Below, piece after piece: positions 55,928 to 64,000 of a stretch of 64,000 nt of DNA (positions are counted from its first letter, which is position 1; every line of letters begins with the position of its first letter). The stretch spans positions 62,001-126,000 of the forward strand of contig PAKP01000029.1 of the NCBI GenBank assembly GCA_002706985.1. Direction: 5' to 3'. This DNA is from Sneathiella sp. Lineage in GTDB: Bacteria > Pseudomonadota > Alphaproteobacteria > Sneathiellales > Sneathiellaceae. A program made the position numbers and the translations under genes. The notes under the pieces were generated by a model that saw only the letters and a program-made list of their open reading frames with translations, did not search any database and was not told the origin of the DNA.

Positions 55928-56470
55928 ATGAATATAGATCTTATTGGCAAGCCTGCATTCCTGTCGGACCTGAAATACGGGGATTTGTTTTATACGCAAA
56001 TCGGCGGGAGAATTTATCCCTGCATAAAGGCTTTCATGGTTAAAAATGATACAGAAATTATCGACTATGTTGTCTCCTTCATGCCGTCAGAGAGGGACCG
56101 AGCCAAGCTGCCGAGATTACTGGAAGAAAAAACATTGACGGTGAAAGCCGCCTATCGCGTATCCACGCCCGTGTTCCGATCCCTGATCACAGAGGGATCC
56201 ATCCTGATGGACAACGAATACTGGCCCTCCCCAGGAATTGTCATTGAAAGCTCGGATGCGACATATCTAACGCTTAAGGCCGGCCGGATGTCGCATAACC
56301 TCTCATACCTGAATCTTGGCACTGGCGAAATGATCGCCACTCCGCCAAAAGCGCCTTTCGTCTTTGTCCTTGAATGGAAAATCATCTTGCAGCAGGAAGG
56401 TCCGGAACAAACCCTGATCCGCTTCCCGCAGACAAGCCCGACATTGTTGAAAAATACAGCGGCGCAATAA
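55928..56470 (+). CDS. hypothetical protein, 180 residues
   Basis: A soluble protein beginning MNIDLIGKPAFLSDLKYGD with no signal peptide, membrane segment or known motif. It is mixed alpha/beta in appearance, with conserved-looking hydrophobic strands such as TYLTLKAGRMSHNLSYLNLG. GGAG precedes the ATG and a terminator follows. It has no evident neighbours in function. Confidence 0.7.
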   Translation: MNIDLIGKPAFLSDLKYGDLFYTQIGGRIYPCIKAFMVKNDTEIIDYVVSFMPSERDRAKLPRLLEEKTLTVKAAYRVSTPVFRSLITEGSILMDNEYWPSPGIVIESSDATYLTLKAGRMSHNLSYLNLGTGEMIATPPKAPFVFVLEWKIILQQEGPEQTLIRFPQTSPTLLKNTAAQ

Positions 56471-56494
56471 ATCCGGACATCGCACATGGCATGG

Positions 56495-56527
56495 CGTCCG
56501 AAGTGAAAACTTCGGGCGTCTTTTTTT
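56495..56527 (+). terminator. rho-independent terminator after the 180-residue protein gene
   Basis: A 10-bp stem around a GAAA loop (56505-56508) is followed by TCTTTTTTT. It is 24 bases after the stop of the preceding gene. Confidence 0.85.
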
Positions 56528-56546
56528 GCTATTAATGTGCCTGAAA

Positions 56547-56623
56547 TGGTGGGCGTAACAAGATTCGAACTTGTGACCTCTGCGATGTCAACACAGCGCT
56601 CTAACCAACTGAGCTATACGCCC
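56547..56623 (-). tRNA. tRNA-Val (anticodon GAC)
   Basis: On the minus strand 77 bases form a cloverleaf: acceptor stem GGGCGTA/TACGCCC, D-arm AGCTCAGTTGGTTAGAGC, anticodon loop TTGACAT with anticodon GAC (valine), T-arm with GTTCGAATC, discriminator A and an encoded CCA at the 3' end (56547-56549). Confidence 0.97.
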
Positions 56624-56657
56624 TCATAGTCGCCTCGATTGCGACTAAAGTTGGCGA

Positions 56658-56686
56658 CTTATAATCCGCAGCGACAGCCATTGCAA
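56658..56686 (-). promoter_or_regulatory. promoter of tRNA-Val
   Basis: On the minus strand TTGCAA (56686-56681), a 17-base spacer and TATAAG (56663-56658) lie 34 bases before the mature tRNA 5' end. Spacing is ideal and both boxes are near consensus. Confidence 0.6.
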
Positions 56687-56729
56687 GCCTAATCTAGGGC
56701 TATATCGGATAAAGAAAAATGAGAAGGCA

Positions 56730-57101
56730 TCAAGAGATCGCACGGTCTTCAAGAGCATTTTGCACAGCATCTACGAGAGAATTAAGGTGGAAAGGTTTGG
56801 AAAGCACCTTGCTGACGCCATCTACCGCATCCAGCGCCTCCATCGCAACGGCCGAAAAGCCGGTAATAAAAATAACCGGCAAGTCCGGTTCTTGTTTGCG
56901 AGCATAGCGAGCCAGCTCAATTCCGTTCATTCCCGGCATGACCAGATCGGATATCAGAATATCGACTTCACCGACATTAAGGGCTGGCAAAGCATCCTCT
57001 CCATCACTGAAGGCAAGGACTTCATGGCCAGCATTTTCAAGGCTGCGAGCAAGAAAGGGGCGCAGATTATCGTCATCTTCTGCAAGTAATATACGGGCCA
57101 T
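56730..57101 (-). CDS. cpdR: response regulator CpdR
   Basis: A single-domain receiver of 123 residues. It has the acidic pocket in MARILLAEDDDNLRPFL, the phosphorylation site in ILISDLVMPGMNG and the conserved lysine in SKPFHLNSL. The SKPF ending and size fit CpdR, which when unphosphorylated primes ClpXP for degrading cell-cycle proteins. ATG 57101 gives the family N-terminus; ATG 57128 is a possible longer form. It is divergent from the N-formylglutamate amidohydrolase gene. Confidence 0.85.
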   Translation of the reverse strand: MARILLAEDDDNLRPFLARSLENAGHEVLAFSDGEDALPALNVGEVDILISDLVMPGMNGIELARYARKQEPDLPVIFITGFSAVAMEALDAVDGVSKVLSKPFHLNSLVDAVQNALEDRAIS

Positions 57102-57222
57102 GGCAAAATCTATATAATTGTCATTCAAATACAGGTACGAATTAGACTATACTATCCAAATTCTGCTGGCAAAACGCCAATAGACGAATTTTTCGACCGG
57201 CAAAAAAGAGAGCAAGCTGATC

Positions 57223-58098
57223 ATGGCGGCCTTTACATCCCCTGTAAAGATTAACTGGCCCGAAGAATGGTGTGTTCCGTTTGTTTTCTCTTCCCCTCAT
57301 AGCGGACGCAACTATCCAGACAGGTTCGTTGAAAGCTCAATGCTGGAGTTCGATCACCTGCGCCAGTCCGAAGACTTTCTCGTAGATGAATTGTTTGCAG
57401 GTGTACCGGAGTATGGTGCGCCGATATTAATGGCTGAATTTCCTCGTGCCTATTGCGACGCCAATCGCGAGGCATTCGAACTCGACCCACATATGTATAA
57501 TACGCCACTGCCTGACTATGTGATGACAGCAAGCCCCCGCCTTGCAAGTGGGATTGGCACCATTCCGAGGGTTGTAGGAGCTGGTCAGGAAATCTATTCC
57601 GTCAAACTCGATTTCAAAGAAGCGCATCGGCGCATCAACGAGTGTTATTTTCCCTATCACCATGCCCTACGCCAACTGCTGGAAGAGGGCGTTAAAAAGT
57701 TTGGCTATATCTATCTGATTGATTGCCATTCAATGCCTGCATCGATACCGACACCTGATGGCGGCCGACCATCACCCGCCATGCAGCGTCCCGATATTAT
57801 TCTTGGAAACCGCTATGGTACTTCCTGCGGCCCGCAGCTCTTCAATGCAACGCTCACCAGCCTGGAAAGCTATGGATATCACGTCGGGCAAAACACGCCT
57901 TACGCCGGCGGCTTCATCACGGCATGTTACGGCAAACCGGAAAAGAACATCCATGCTTTGCAAATCGAGATTAACCGGGGGCTCTATATGGATCAGAAAA
58001 GCCTGACAACGAATGAGGGGTTTGAGAGGCTCCGGCAAGATATAGACACCTTTATCCGGGATATGAGCCAGGATCGCAGCTCATTGTTGACAGCCTGA
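57223..58098 (+). CDS. N-formylglutamate amidohydrolase
   Basis: A 291-residue hydrolase of the HutG/FGase family that releases glutamate and formate. It has FSSPHSGRNYP near residue 25, the conserved REAFELD and LIDCHSMP motifs and GGFITACYGKPEKNIHALQIEINRGLY-type ending, with the metal ligands distributed among these. There are no hut genes nearby, so it may have another N-acyl substrate. Located next to cpdR in divergent orientation. Confidence 0.88.
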   Translation: MAAFTSPVKINWPEEWCVPFVFSSPHSGRNYPDRFVESSMLEFDHLRQSEDFLVDELFAGVPEYGAPILMAEFPRAYCDANREAFELDPHMYNTPLPDYVMTASPRLASGIGTIPRVVGAGQEIYSVKLDFKEAHRRINECYFPYHHALRQLLEEGVKKFGYIYLIDCHSMPASIPTPDGGRPSPAMQRPDIILGNRYGTSCGPQLFNATLTSLESYGYHVGQNTPYAGGFITACYGKPEKNIHALQIEINRGLYMDQKSLTTNEGFERLRQDIDTFIRDMSQDRSSLLTA

Positions 58099-58106
58099 GC
58101 ACGCTG

Positions 58107-58622
58107 ATGTCTTCCGGAGACATATACGTACGCCCCTCAATGTTCGAAGACATGGACACTATAACTGACATTTATTCTGTCTGTGTCAGGACCGGCTTTG
58201 GAACTTTCGAGATTGAGCCTCCCGACGTCATTGAAATGACGGCAAGGCGCAATAATGTCCTGCAACAGCAGCTTCCCTATCTGGTCGCGACACGCAACGA
58301 GGAAGTGGTTGGATATGCATATGCAGCCCTTTACCGGATGCGTCCGGCTTATGAGAATACCGTCGAAAATTCTGTATATGTCCGAGAGGATGCACAAAAT
58401 AGTGGTGTCGGCAAGCTGCTTCTGACCCACTTGATAGAGGGCTGCCGACGTGCTGAGAAAAAGCAGATGGTGGCCGTGATTGGAGACTCAGAAAACCGCG
58501 GCTCCATCGGGCTCCATCGTTCTCTAGGCTTTCGGCTTGTCGGTATTCTGGAGGCTGTTGGATTCAAACACGGTCGCTGGGTTGATACCGTGATAATGCA
58601 GAAAAATTTGTCTGAAGACTAG
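58107..58622 (+). CDS. GNAT-family N-acetyltransferase (phosphinothricin acetyltransferase-like)
   Basis: A 171-residue acetyltransferase with GNAT motifs: YVREDAQNSGVGKLLLTHLIEG for acetyl-CoA, and GLHRSLGFRLVGILEAVGFKHGRWVD near the end, typical of PAT/Bar-like enzymes that acetylate methionine sulfoximine or phosphinothricin. The ATG is 8 bp after the preceding stop, so the two are co-transcribed. Confidence 0.87.
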   Translation: MSSGDIYVRPSMFEDMDTITDIYSVCVRTGFGTFEIEPPDVIEMTARRNNVLQQQLPYLVATRNEEVVGYAYAALYRMRPAYENTVENSVYVREDAQNSGVGKLLLTHLIEGCRRAEKKQMVAVIGDSENRGSIGLHRSLGFRLVGILEAVGFKHGRWVDTVIMQKNLSED

Positions 58623-58673
58623 TTTAACAGAAATTGGCGCGATTATTGCTTCCTTCTGAGCAGGAGGACATAA

Positions 58674-59375
58674 ATGCGTATTTTGATCTGGACTGTAACC
58701 TTTATCCTGTCGGCAATTGGCACCTTCCCCGCCCATGCGACCAGTGTCATCGCCAAAGCGCCGGAATATGCGGCCGTCTGCACCAAAGCGGTGACAGCTG
58801 CGGAGCTTGAATACAAGCTTCCCAAGCGTCTTTTGACCGCGATCTCCCTGACCGAAAGCGGCCATTGGCACAAGGAGAAGCAGGAAATGATTGCCTGGCC
58901 CTGGACAGTATATGCCGAGGGACGTGGCAGGTATTTGCCGAATAAATCCGCCGCGATCAAAGAGGTGAAAATGCTGAAGGCGAAAGGTGTCACCAATATC
59001 GATGTTGGCTGCATGCAGGTTAATCTACACTATCATCCGGAGGCCTTCGACGACCTTGAGGGTGCTCTGGATCCGACCCAGAACACACTTTACGCTGCGC
59101 AACTTCTTAAAAGCCTGCGGGATGAAAGCCGCTCATGGAACCTTGCCGTTGCTTACTATCACTCTCGCAACAGCAAGTTTAATGTTCCTTACAGACAGAA
59201 AGTCTTAAGAATCTGGCAGAAGGAGCGCCGCAAGGATACTGACGCCCGGATGAGCGCCGCCCGCAAGGCCTACAAACAGAAGCGGGAACAGATGGCGGAA
59301 CGGATTAAGGAAGCAAGCCAGCGCCGCTTTACAGAGGAAAACATCCGCAAATTATCGTCGGCGCCAGCGTCCTGA
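58674..59375 (+). CDS. lytic transglycosylase (SLT domain)
   Basis: A 233-residue exported protein with signal peptide (MRILIWTVTFILSAIGTFPAHA). The SLT domain holds the catalytic glutamate in LTAISLTESGHW and DVGCMQVNLHYHP, AVAYYHS downstream. A basic, helical C-terminus (residues 180-233) follows. It cleaves peptidoglycan. GGAGG precedes ATG 58674. Confidence 0.87.
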   Translation: MRILIWTVTFILSAIGTFPAHATSVIAKAPEYAAVCTKAVTAAELEYKLPKRLLTAISLTESGHWHKEKQEMIAWPWTVYAEGRGRYLPNKSAAIKEVKMLKAKGVTNIDVGCMQVNLHYHPEAFDDLEGALDPTQNTLYAAQLLKSLRDESRSWNLAVAYYHSRNSKFNVPYRQKVLRIWQKERRKDTDARMSAARKAYKQKREQMAERIKEASQRRFTEENIRKLSSAPAS

Positions 59376-59381
59376 CCAGGA

Positions 59382-60440
59382 TCAATGCGTTGCTTCCCAC
59401 TTCCGCAACGCTTCCTTTCGTTCAAGACCCCAGCGGTACCCATGGAGCTTACCGTCCGTGCCGATCACACGGTGGCAAGGCACGATCAACGATACCGGGT
59501 TGGTCGCGCAGGCCCGCCCCACCGCCCGCGCGGATTTAGGGGCCCCCAATTCCTCCGCCAGTTCGCGATAGGTCTTTGTTTTACCGGGGCCTATATCCAG
59601 CAGTGCCTGCCAGACGCGCCGCTGAAACGCTGTTCCGTACATATCCAGCGGAATTCCGGGAAGGGCTTCTGAGCTTTTCTGAAGAAAATCCACAATTGAC
59701 TTTGACCAATCCGCCAGTCGTCCAACATCAGCAGCAATTTCCGCATGAGGAAACTCCCGTATCAACTCATCCAGTAAAGCCTGTCGGTTATCACCAAAAT
59801 AAACAGCGCAGACACCGTTGCGCGTGCCCGCCACCAGCATCAGACCAAGAAAGCAGTCCGCAAAGGCGTAGGCAATTTCCGCACCCGCGCCGCCTTTCGC
59901 ATAAGATGCTGGCGTCATGCCAAACCGTGCATGGGATTTTTCATAGAGCCGGGAGGCCGACCCAAAACCCGCGCCATATGCCGCGGTGGCGATACTATCG
60001 CCCGCTTTGACGTTCTTCTTGAAGATAGCGGTCCGTCGGTTGTCATAATAGTCGATTGGTGAAATCCCGAGAATCTTCTTAAAGCTGCGGGAAAGGTGAT
60101 CTTCGCTATAACCGGTTTCTTCCGCCAGCCAGCCCAAAGTGACTCTGGAACCTTCTTCTGCGGCAACATGCCGCTCGATCAACTTGCAAACCTGGCGTAC
60201 AAGAGATAACCCCGGATCCGCTATTTTCACAAGATCCGGCCGACAGCGGCGGCAAGCCCGAAACCCCTCTGCTTCCGCCAGTTCCGGCAATTTAAAAGTC
60301 CGGATATTCTCTGGTTTTGGTTTTCGGGCCGGACAAGACGGGCGACAGTAAATCCCTGTCGTTTTCACACCATAGACAAACTTACCATCCTGATCTTTAT
60401 TCCGGGATAAGATCACCTGCAGCTTTGCTTCTTCTATCAT
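59382..60440 (-). CDS. ada: Ada-type regulator and O6-methylguanine-DNA methyltransferase
   Basis: A 352-residue protein. The N-terminus has the zinc/phosphotriester-methyl acceptor domain (GIYCRPSCPARKP, CRRCRPD), then an AraC-type helix-turn-helix (about 90-175), then the methyltransferase domain with the acceptor cysteine in VPCHRVIG near residue 320. It senses alkylation of the DNA backbone and activates repair. ATG 60440 with GGAG before it is preferred to ATG 60497. Confidence 0.93.
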   Translation of the reverse strand: MIEEAKLQVILSRNKDQDGKFVYGVKTTGIYCRPSCPARKPKPENIRTFKLPELAEAEGFRACRRCRPDLVKIADPGLSLVRQVCKLIERHVAAEEGSRVTLGWLAEETGYSEDHLSRSFKKILGISPIDYYDNRRTAIFKKNVKAGDSIATAAYGAGFGSASRLYEKSHARFGMTPASYAKGGAGAEIAYAFADCFLGLMLVAGTRNGVCAVYFGDNRQALLDELIREFPHAEIAADVGRLADWSKSIVDFLQKSSEALPGIPLDMYGTAFQRRVWQALLDIGPGKTKTYRELAEELGAPKSARAVGRACATNPVSLIVPCHRVIGTDGKLHGYRWGLERKEALRKWEATH

Positions 60441-60543
60441 TTTACAACTCCATCTCTTCGTCGTTAAGATGAAAATAGGAGAATCAGACACTGCCAACTA
60501 TCCGCTTTCCGCGATGAATACCTGCTTTTTATTACTGATCCAA

Positions 60544-60810
60544 TCAAGTCGAGGTTTCTTCAAGCTTCGGAGCCTTCTTTTCTTCCTCTATATCCGGATT
60601 CTTGCGGCGGATAATAATATCACCATTTTCATTCATCACCGGCGCCTCATACTGTGGTATGGAGGCAATAAAAGCGCCCAGTGCATCCATTAGCCTGGTA
60701 ATTCCCTCCATAGCCAGGAATCCAGGGTCCTCCTCCTTGTCCTCCGCCAAGGCAGGTTGAGCAAGGGAGACAAAAACTGTTACTGCGGATACCAGCAAGA
60801 CATGTTTCAT
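60544..60810 (-). CDS. small exported hypothetical protein
   Basis: An 88-residue protein with a signal peptide (MKHVLLVSAVTVFVSLAQPALA) and an acidic, mostly polar mature part containing FLAMEGITRLMDALGAFIA and a charged tail. AAAGGAA precedes the ATG. No family recognised. Confidence 0.75.
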   Translation of the reverse strand: MKHVLLVSAVTVFVSLAQPALAEDKEEDPGFLAMEGITRLMDALGAFIASIPQYEAPVMNENGDIIIRRKNPDIEEEKKAPKLEETST

Positions 60811-60939
60811 CGCATGTTCCTTTTGCAGTTGAGCATTATCTGCGTCCTTTTAATGTAGTCAATCAGGCGACAAAATCACTTGTTTATCATAACATAAATT
60901 TTCTCATCATTATGGCGGCCTGTTTGCTGGAGATAAAAA

Positions 60940-61800
60940 ATGTTTGACCTTGTGATTATGGTGGACTGGTCGGCCGCGGCATCTCCCGGCCCTGCCAAAC
61001 CTTCACCGGACCGATGCTGGCTTGCCTGGTCGGCCTGCGGCTTTCATTCCGAGGCGGAGTATTTTAGAACCCGCAACGGCTGTATGAAACGTGTTTATGA
61101 TCTGGTATCCAGTCATAACGGCTCCGCCTGCGTCGGATTTGATTTTCCCTTTGGCTATCCGGCGGGAAGTGGTCTGGGTGGCGGCAGGGCCGCAGCAAAA
61201 CGAATTGCGCAAACCCTGCAGTCAGATACGCAGGACAGAAACAATCGCTTTGACGTTGCAGCAGAGCTCAATAGGGAAATATCTGCATCTCCGGGTCCTT
61301 TCTGGGGATGTCCCGTGGCGTCGGCATCGCCTCATCTCACCGTCAAAAAACCGGATTTCGTCCATGACAATTTCCATGAATGGCGCACCGTCGAAAATTT
61401 TCTCCGAGAAGAGAAGAGGCAAACGACGATATCATCTGTCTGGAAACTCTATACAACCGGCTCCGTTGGCAGTCAGGCTCTCACAGGCCTTAAGGAACTC
61501 GGCGACCTAGCCCGCATTCCGGAAATTGCTCCTCGCGTAAAATTCTGGCCATTTGAGACGAATTGGGAGGTGGATCTTGATGGAATTGTCCTGACGGAAA
61601 TCTGGCCGACCCTGAATAACCAGGCGGACTATGACCACCCGATAAAAGATGCGCGACAAGTACTGGCCTCGCGCGATTGGTTACTTGAGAGAATGCGGGA
61701 CGGAACCGCGCAAACAGCTTTTTCCCCGCCTGAATGGCTAACCGAAGATGAGGAAAAGAAATGCCGGACTGAAGAAGGGTGGATTTTAGGTGTCCGGTAA
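60940..61800 (+). CDS. conserved hypothetical protein, possible RNase H-like fold
   Basis: A 286-residue soluble protein. Its N-terminus (LVIMVDWSAAA.P with a conserved Asp) and the later VGFDFPFGYP are reminiscent of DUF429-type RNase H-like proteins, where the acids would form the metal site. The middle part has an aromatic-rich WKLYTTGSVGSQALTGL. Function unknown. GGAG lies before ATG 60940. It overlaps the end of the convergent CCA gene by 15 bp. Confidence 0.65.
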   Translation: MFDLVIMVDWSAAASPGPAKPSPDRCWLAWSACGFHSEAEYFRTRNGCMKRVYDLVSSHNGSACVGFDFPFGYPAGSGLGGGRAAAKRIAQTLQSDTQDRNNRFDVAAELNREISASPGPFWGCPVASASPHLTVKKPDFVHDNFHEWRTVENFLREEKRQTTISSVWKLYTTGSVGSQALTGLKELGDLARIPEIAPRVKFWPFETNWEVDLDGIVLTEIWPTLNNQADYDHPIKDARQVLASRDWLLERMRDGTAQTAFSPPEWLTEDEEKKCRTEEGWILGVR

Positions 61801-63003
61801 AAATTCGTGGATGAGCGCCGATTTGGACATTTTGAAACCGGAGTCAATCCAGCGCGCTTCCATTTGTTTCAAAAGGCGGCCGAGCGCCATCCCTTCTTCC
61901 ATACCCTGGGCCAGCAAATCGCCACCACTGACCGGAAAAACCGGGGCGGTCCAATGCTGTGCGTCTTCAAGATAAGCTGTAAGAGCATACTGAGGGCCCA
62001 AATTCACCCACAGCATTAAGGTCTGATCGATAAATCCTTGCGAACCAAGCTCGTATAGTGCGACTTCACGCGCCTCTGGCGACATATCTGCCGCAACTTG
62101 TCCCCCGCACATCACAGATATCCGCTCTTTTTGCTTGTTTGAAAAACGAAGCTTATCGGCTAGCGCCTGAAGCGACTTCCGATTCCCGTTGAGTAGAACA
62201 GTGAACCGCTGCAGCGCATCGCTTTCAACGTTGAGGGACAACAACAGTTTTAGCTTCGGGAGGTCCACCGGGCCGACAAGTGCGTCAAGGACACCGGCTT
62301 TACTCATCAGAACCAGGGCCGGATAAGGATCCTCAGTTGCGAGCAAAAGCAGCAGCTCTTTCTGCACCCTTTCCGCTGAGAGATTACCAAGGTCATTTGC
62401 GGAATTCGCACAAGCCTTCAACGCATCTTCGTCCGGATTATTGGCACCAAAGCGCGCATAGAAACGAAAATACCGCAGTACGCGCAAGCGGTCTTCGCGA
62501 ATTCGGTCCTCGGCTCTATCAATAAAGCGAACGTATCCTGCCGTTAAATCTGCAAGCCCGCCAACGGGATCCGCCAACTCTCCCGTCGGATCAAGATACA
62601 GGGCATTAAATGTAAAATCACGCCGCTTCGCATCCTGCTCCCAATCACCGGTGAAGGCTACATCTGCATGACGCCCGTGACTCTGAGTATCAACGCGGAG
62701 GGTTGTTATTTCAAAATGCCTTTTGCCAATGGCGGCCGTCACGGTGCCATGATCAATTCCCGTGGGGATCGCCGTGATCCCGGATTTTTCAAGACGCACT
62801 ACCACCGTTTCCGGCAGAATATCTGTCGCTATATCAATGTCCTCTGTCTCTACACCAAGCAGGGAATCGCGCACGCATCCACCGACAAACCTGGCGCTCC
62901 CGCCACCGGTTATCAAAGCCTCAAGGATGACTTCGGTCTCGGGCCATCGGCGCCAAGGGGGTGGATGTTTATGGATATCGACGAGTTGCCTTGATCCCGG
63001 CAT
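61786..63003 (-). CDS. cca: CCA-adding tRNA nucleotidyltransferase
   Basis: Adds or repairs the 3' CCA of tRNA. The 405-residue class II enzyme has RFVGGCVRDSLLGVETEDIDIATD with the metal-binding pair, then RRDFTFNALYLDPTGELADP and the tRNA-binding helical end. ATG 63003 is used, with AAGGA 11 bases before. It is the last of a group with the DUF6111-like and NUDIX genes. The lone tRNA gene of the window already encodes CCA, so here the enzyme would act mainly in repair. Confidence 0.94.
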   Translation of the reverse strand: MPGSRQLVDIHKHPPPWRRWPETEVILEALITGGGSARFVGGCVRDSLLGVETEDIDIATDILPETVVVRLEKSGITAIPTGIDHGTVTAAIGKRHFEITTLRVDTQSHGRHADVAFTGDWEQDAKRRDFTFNALYLDPTGELADPVGGLADLTAGYVRFIDRAEDRIREDRLRVLRYFRFYARFGANNPDEDALKACANSANDLGNLSAERVQKELLLLLATEDPYPALVLMSKAGVLDALVGPVDLPKLKLLLSLNVESDALQRFTVLLNGNRKSLQALADKLRFSNKQKERISVMCGGQVAADMSPEAREVALYELGSQGFIDQTLMLWVNLGPQYALTAYLEDAQHWTAPVFPVSGGDLLAQGMEEGMALGRLLKQMEARWIDSGFKMSKSALIHEFLPDT

Positions 63004-63010
63004 CAAGCCG

Positions 63011-63292
63011 TTAGTCCTTCTTCTCTGCGGGCAGAATCTGAGAGTCTATAATACGACCGTCCTCAAATCGGGGTGGCACATAGATCGTGCCCTCATGGGA
63101 TTCTCCACTGACCAGCCCGAGGGTGATCAGGCTGATCGCCATCAACAGCAAGCCGGAAATCGTCGCAATCGCCAGTGATGTCTTTCCCCAGCTTTTGTCG
63201 CCTCCCGCCCGGGCATTGAAATACAGGTAAACACCATAAACAACGAAAGGGAGAATGAGGGGAATTATATGGAAAAGTATCGCCCTGATCAT
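63011..63292 (-). CDS. small membrane protein, DUF6111-like
   Basis: A 93-residue protein with two membrane segments (IRAILFHIIPLILPFVVYGVYL, TSLAIATISGLLLMAISLIT) and a short hydrophilic end. The ATG overlaps the NUDIX stop by 4 bases. It probably belongs to DUF6111, which sits next to cca in many alphaproteobacteria, but this is from memory. Confidence 0.75.
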   Translation of the reverse strand: MIRAILFHIIPLILPFVVYGVYLYFNARAGGDKSWGKTSLAIATISGLLLMAISLITLGLVSGESHEGTIYVPPRFEDGRIIDSQILPAEKKD

Positions 63293-63942
63293 TTCAATAT
63301 TATCCGTTCTGACAAATCCTTGATCATCCCTGCCGTTGCTCCCCAGATATAATAGTCTCCAAATGGGATTGCATACCAGAACCTTTCAATCCCGTTGTGA
63401 AAGCCGCTATGCTTTTCTCGATTTTGCTGATCGAGCAGGAAATCGAGCGGCACCTCAAATATTTCTGACACCTCTCCCGCTTCGGGACGCAACTTAAAAG
63501 AAGGCTGCACCAATCCGACCACAGGTGTCACGGAGTATCGCGTAACTGTAATATAGGTCGTCAGGGAGCCGACTACCTCCACCAGACTTGGATCCAGTGA
63601 GATTTCCTCCTGCGACTCCCGCAAGGCCGTTACAACAGCATTTTCATCCTCTGCATCCGCCCGCCCACCCGGAAAACTGATCTGGCCGGCGTGCTTGGTA
63701 AGATGAGTGGCGCGTCGGGTGAGAATGACCGTCGGTCCCGTGTCATGCAGAACGATCGGCACCAGAACAGCCGCCGGAATGAAGGGCAGTTCCCGCGAAG
63801 GCGTGCTCGCTGGGTTGAGATCATGATCGCCCCGCACCTTTCCATCAATATTCAGCGCCGGCGACAATTCCGTCGGCACCGGTCCCAGCACAGTGCGAAG
63901 CTTCTTTATCAGTCCCGTTTCTTCACTTACCAAAAATGTCAT
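63289..63942 (-). CDS. NUDIX hydrolase, CoA pyrophosphatase type
   Basis: A 217-residue NUDIX enzyme. The Nudix box is near residue 100 with GRADAEDENAVVTALRESQEEI-like sequence, and the preceding ILTRRATHLTKHAGQISFPGG is the CoA-pyrophosphatase (YeaB/NUDT7) signature. It hydrolyses CoA or acyl-CoA diphosphate. Its start overlaps the preceding DUF1285-like gene by 20 bp. Confidence 0.9.
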   Translation of the reverse strand: MTFLVSEETGLIKKLRTVLGPVPTELSPALNIDGKVRGDHDLNPASTPSRELPFIPAAVLVPIVLHDTGPTVILTRRATHLTKHAGQISFPGGRADAEDENAVVTALRESQEEISLDPSLVEVVGSLTTYITVTRYSVTPVVGLVQPSFKLRPEAGEVSEIFEVPLDFLLDQQNREKHSGFHNGIERFWYAIPFGDYYIWGATAGMIKDLSERIILK

Positions 63943-64000
63943 TCACCAACCCGAGTTCGAAAAACTGTCCGCTACTCCAAAATCCGAAACGGGCTTCTCC
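63923..64000 (-). CDS. C-terminal end of a DUF1285-like protein, cut by the window edge
   Basis: On the minus strand the frame from 64000 to the stop at 63923 gives 25 residues beginning GEARFGFWSSGQFFELG. The WSSGxFFxLG ending resembles DUF1285 proteins, which usually precede NUDIX and cca. Only the end is seen, so the naming is tentative. It overlaps the NUDIX start. Confidence 0.6.
   Translation of the reverse strand, partial: GEARFGFWSSGQFFELGLVNDIFGK

Noticed and set aside
1..64000. Integrated mobile element, phage or genomic island
   Set aside because: No integrase, transposase, terminal inverted repeats, phage structural genes or att-like repeats at the tRNA-Val or tmRNA genes were seen.

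Overview
The window is a chromosomal segment of an alphaproteobacterium. The strongest marker is a circularly permuted, two-piece tmRNA gene (about 17408-17703) followed directly by the alphaproteobacterial type of SspB. CpdR, Usg, DUF1491, DUF4169, DUF2336 and DgcN/DgcA homologues agree with this. Base composition is roughly 50% GC, with AT-rich intergenic regions. I see no insertion sequence, prophage, integrase, CRISPR array or rRNA. Most genes look like ordinary aerobic heterotroph core and accessory metabolism. The order or genus cannot be fixed from the sequence alone.

Layout. 1-4.2 kb: valine catabolism genes mmsA-mmsB (mmsB runs off the left edge), with a divergent LysR regulator and an EamA transporter. 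Three direct repeats with an exact 21-bp period lie between mmsA and the regulator. 4.2-9.2 kb: mobA-fdhD (molybdenum cofactor), an acyltransferase, cysQ, an AcuI-type reductase and usg. 9.2-11.5 kb: a soluble chemoreceptor with three near-identical PAS domains, preceded by an in-frame stop codon. 11.5-20.7 kb: pyrC, ygfZ, small enzymes, tag, DUF1491, thyA-folA, then tmRNA-sspB-fumarase-RHH-DUF4169. 20.8-31.3 kb: a haloalkane dehalogenase, a cyclase with a 2TM tail, a 1373-residue FecR/Calx-beta/VWA/RTX protein, a divergent CHASE2-adenylate cyclase, a HAD phosphatase and a pentapeptide-repeat protein. 31.3-44.2 kb: catabolic and signalling genes including an FAD-linked oxidase, a thioesterase, DUF2336, a cytochrome c, a BKACE enzyme, a GGDEF-EAL protein, a hexapeptide protein with dgcN-dgcA, an enoyl-CoA hydratase and an M20 peptidase. 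44.3-56.5 kb: typA, a lone biotinyl-domain protein, a long membrane-tethered coiled-coil protein, a CoA-transferase/racemase, an MFS protein, an envelope group (AsmA-like, MscS, two lipoproteins) and an orphan gene. 56.5-64 kb: tRNA-Val(GAC), cpdR, N-formylglutamate amidohydrolase, GNAT, a lytic transglycosylase, ada, the CCA-adding enzyme, DUF6111-like, NUDIX and the end of a DUF1285-like gene.

Two functional themes stand out. One is protein quality control: tmRNA and SspB are adjacent and CpdR lies 39 kb away, and all three feed ClpXP. The other is second-messenger and envelope signalling: two class III cyclases flank a giant, apparently type I-secreted, FecR/VWA protein. That cluster is the best candidate in the window for a poorly described system, though the function proposed here is inference.

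Several starts were moved from the longest possible frame to a site with a ribosome binding site. Two genes seem to need non-standard starts: ATT for the LysR regulator and CTG for DUF1491.
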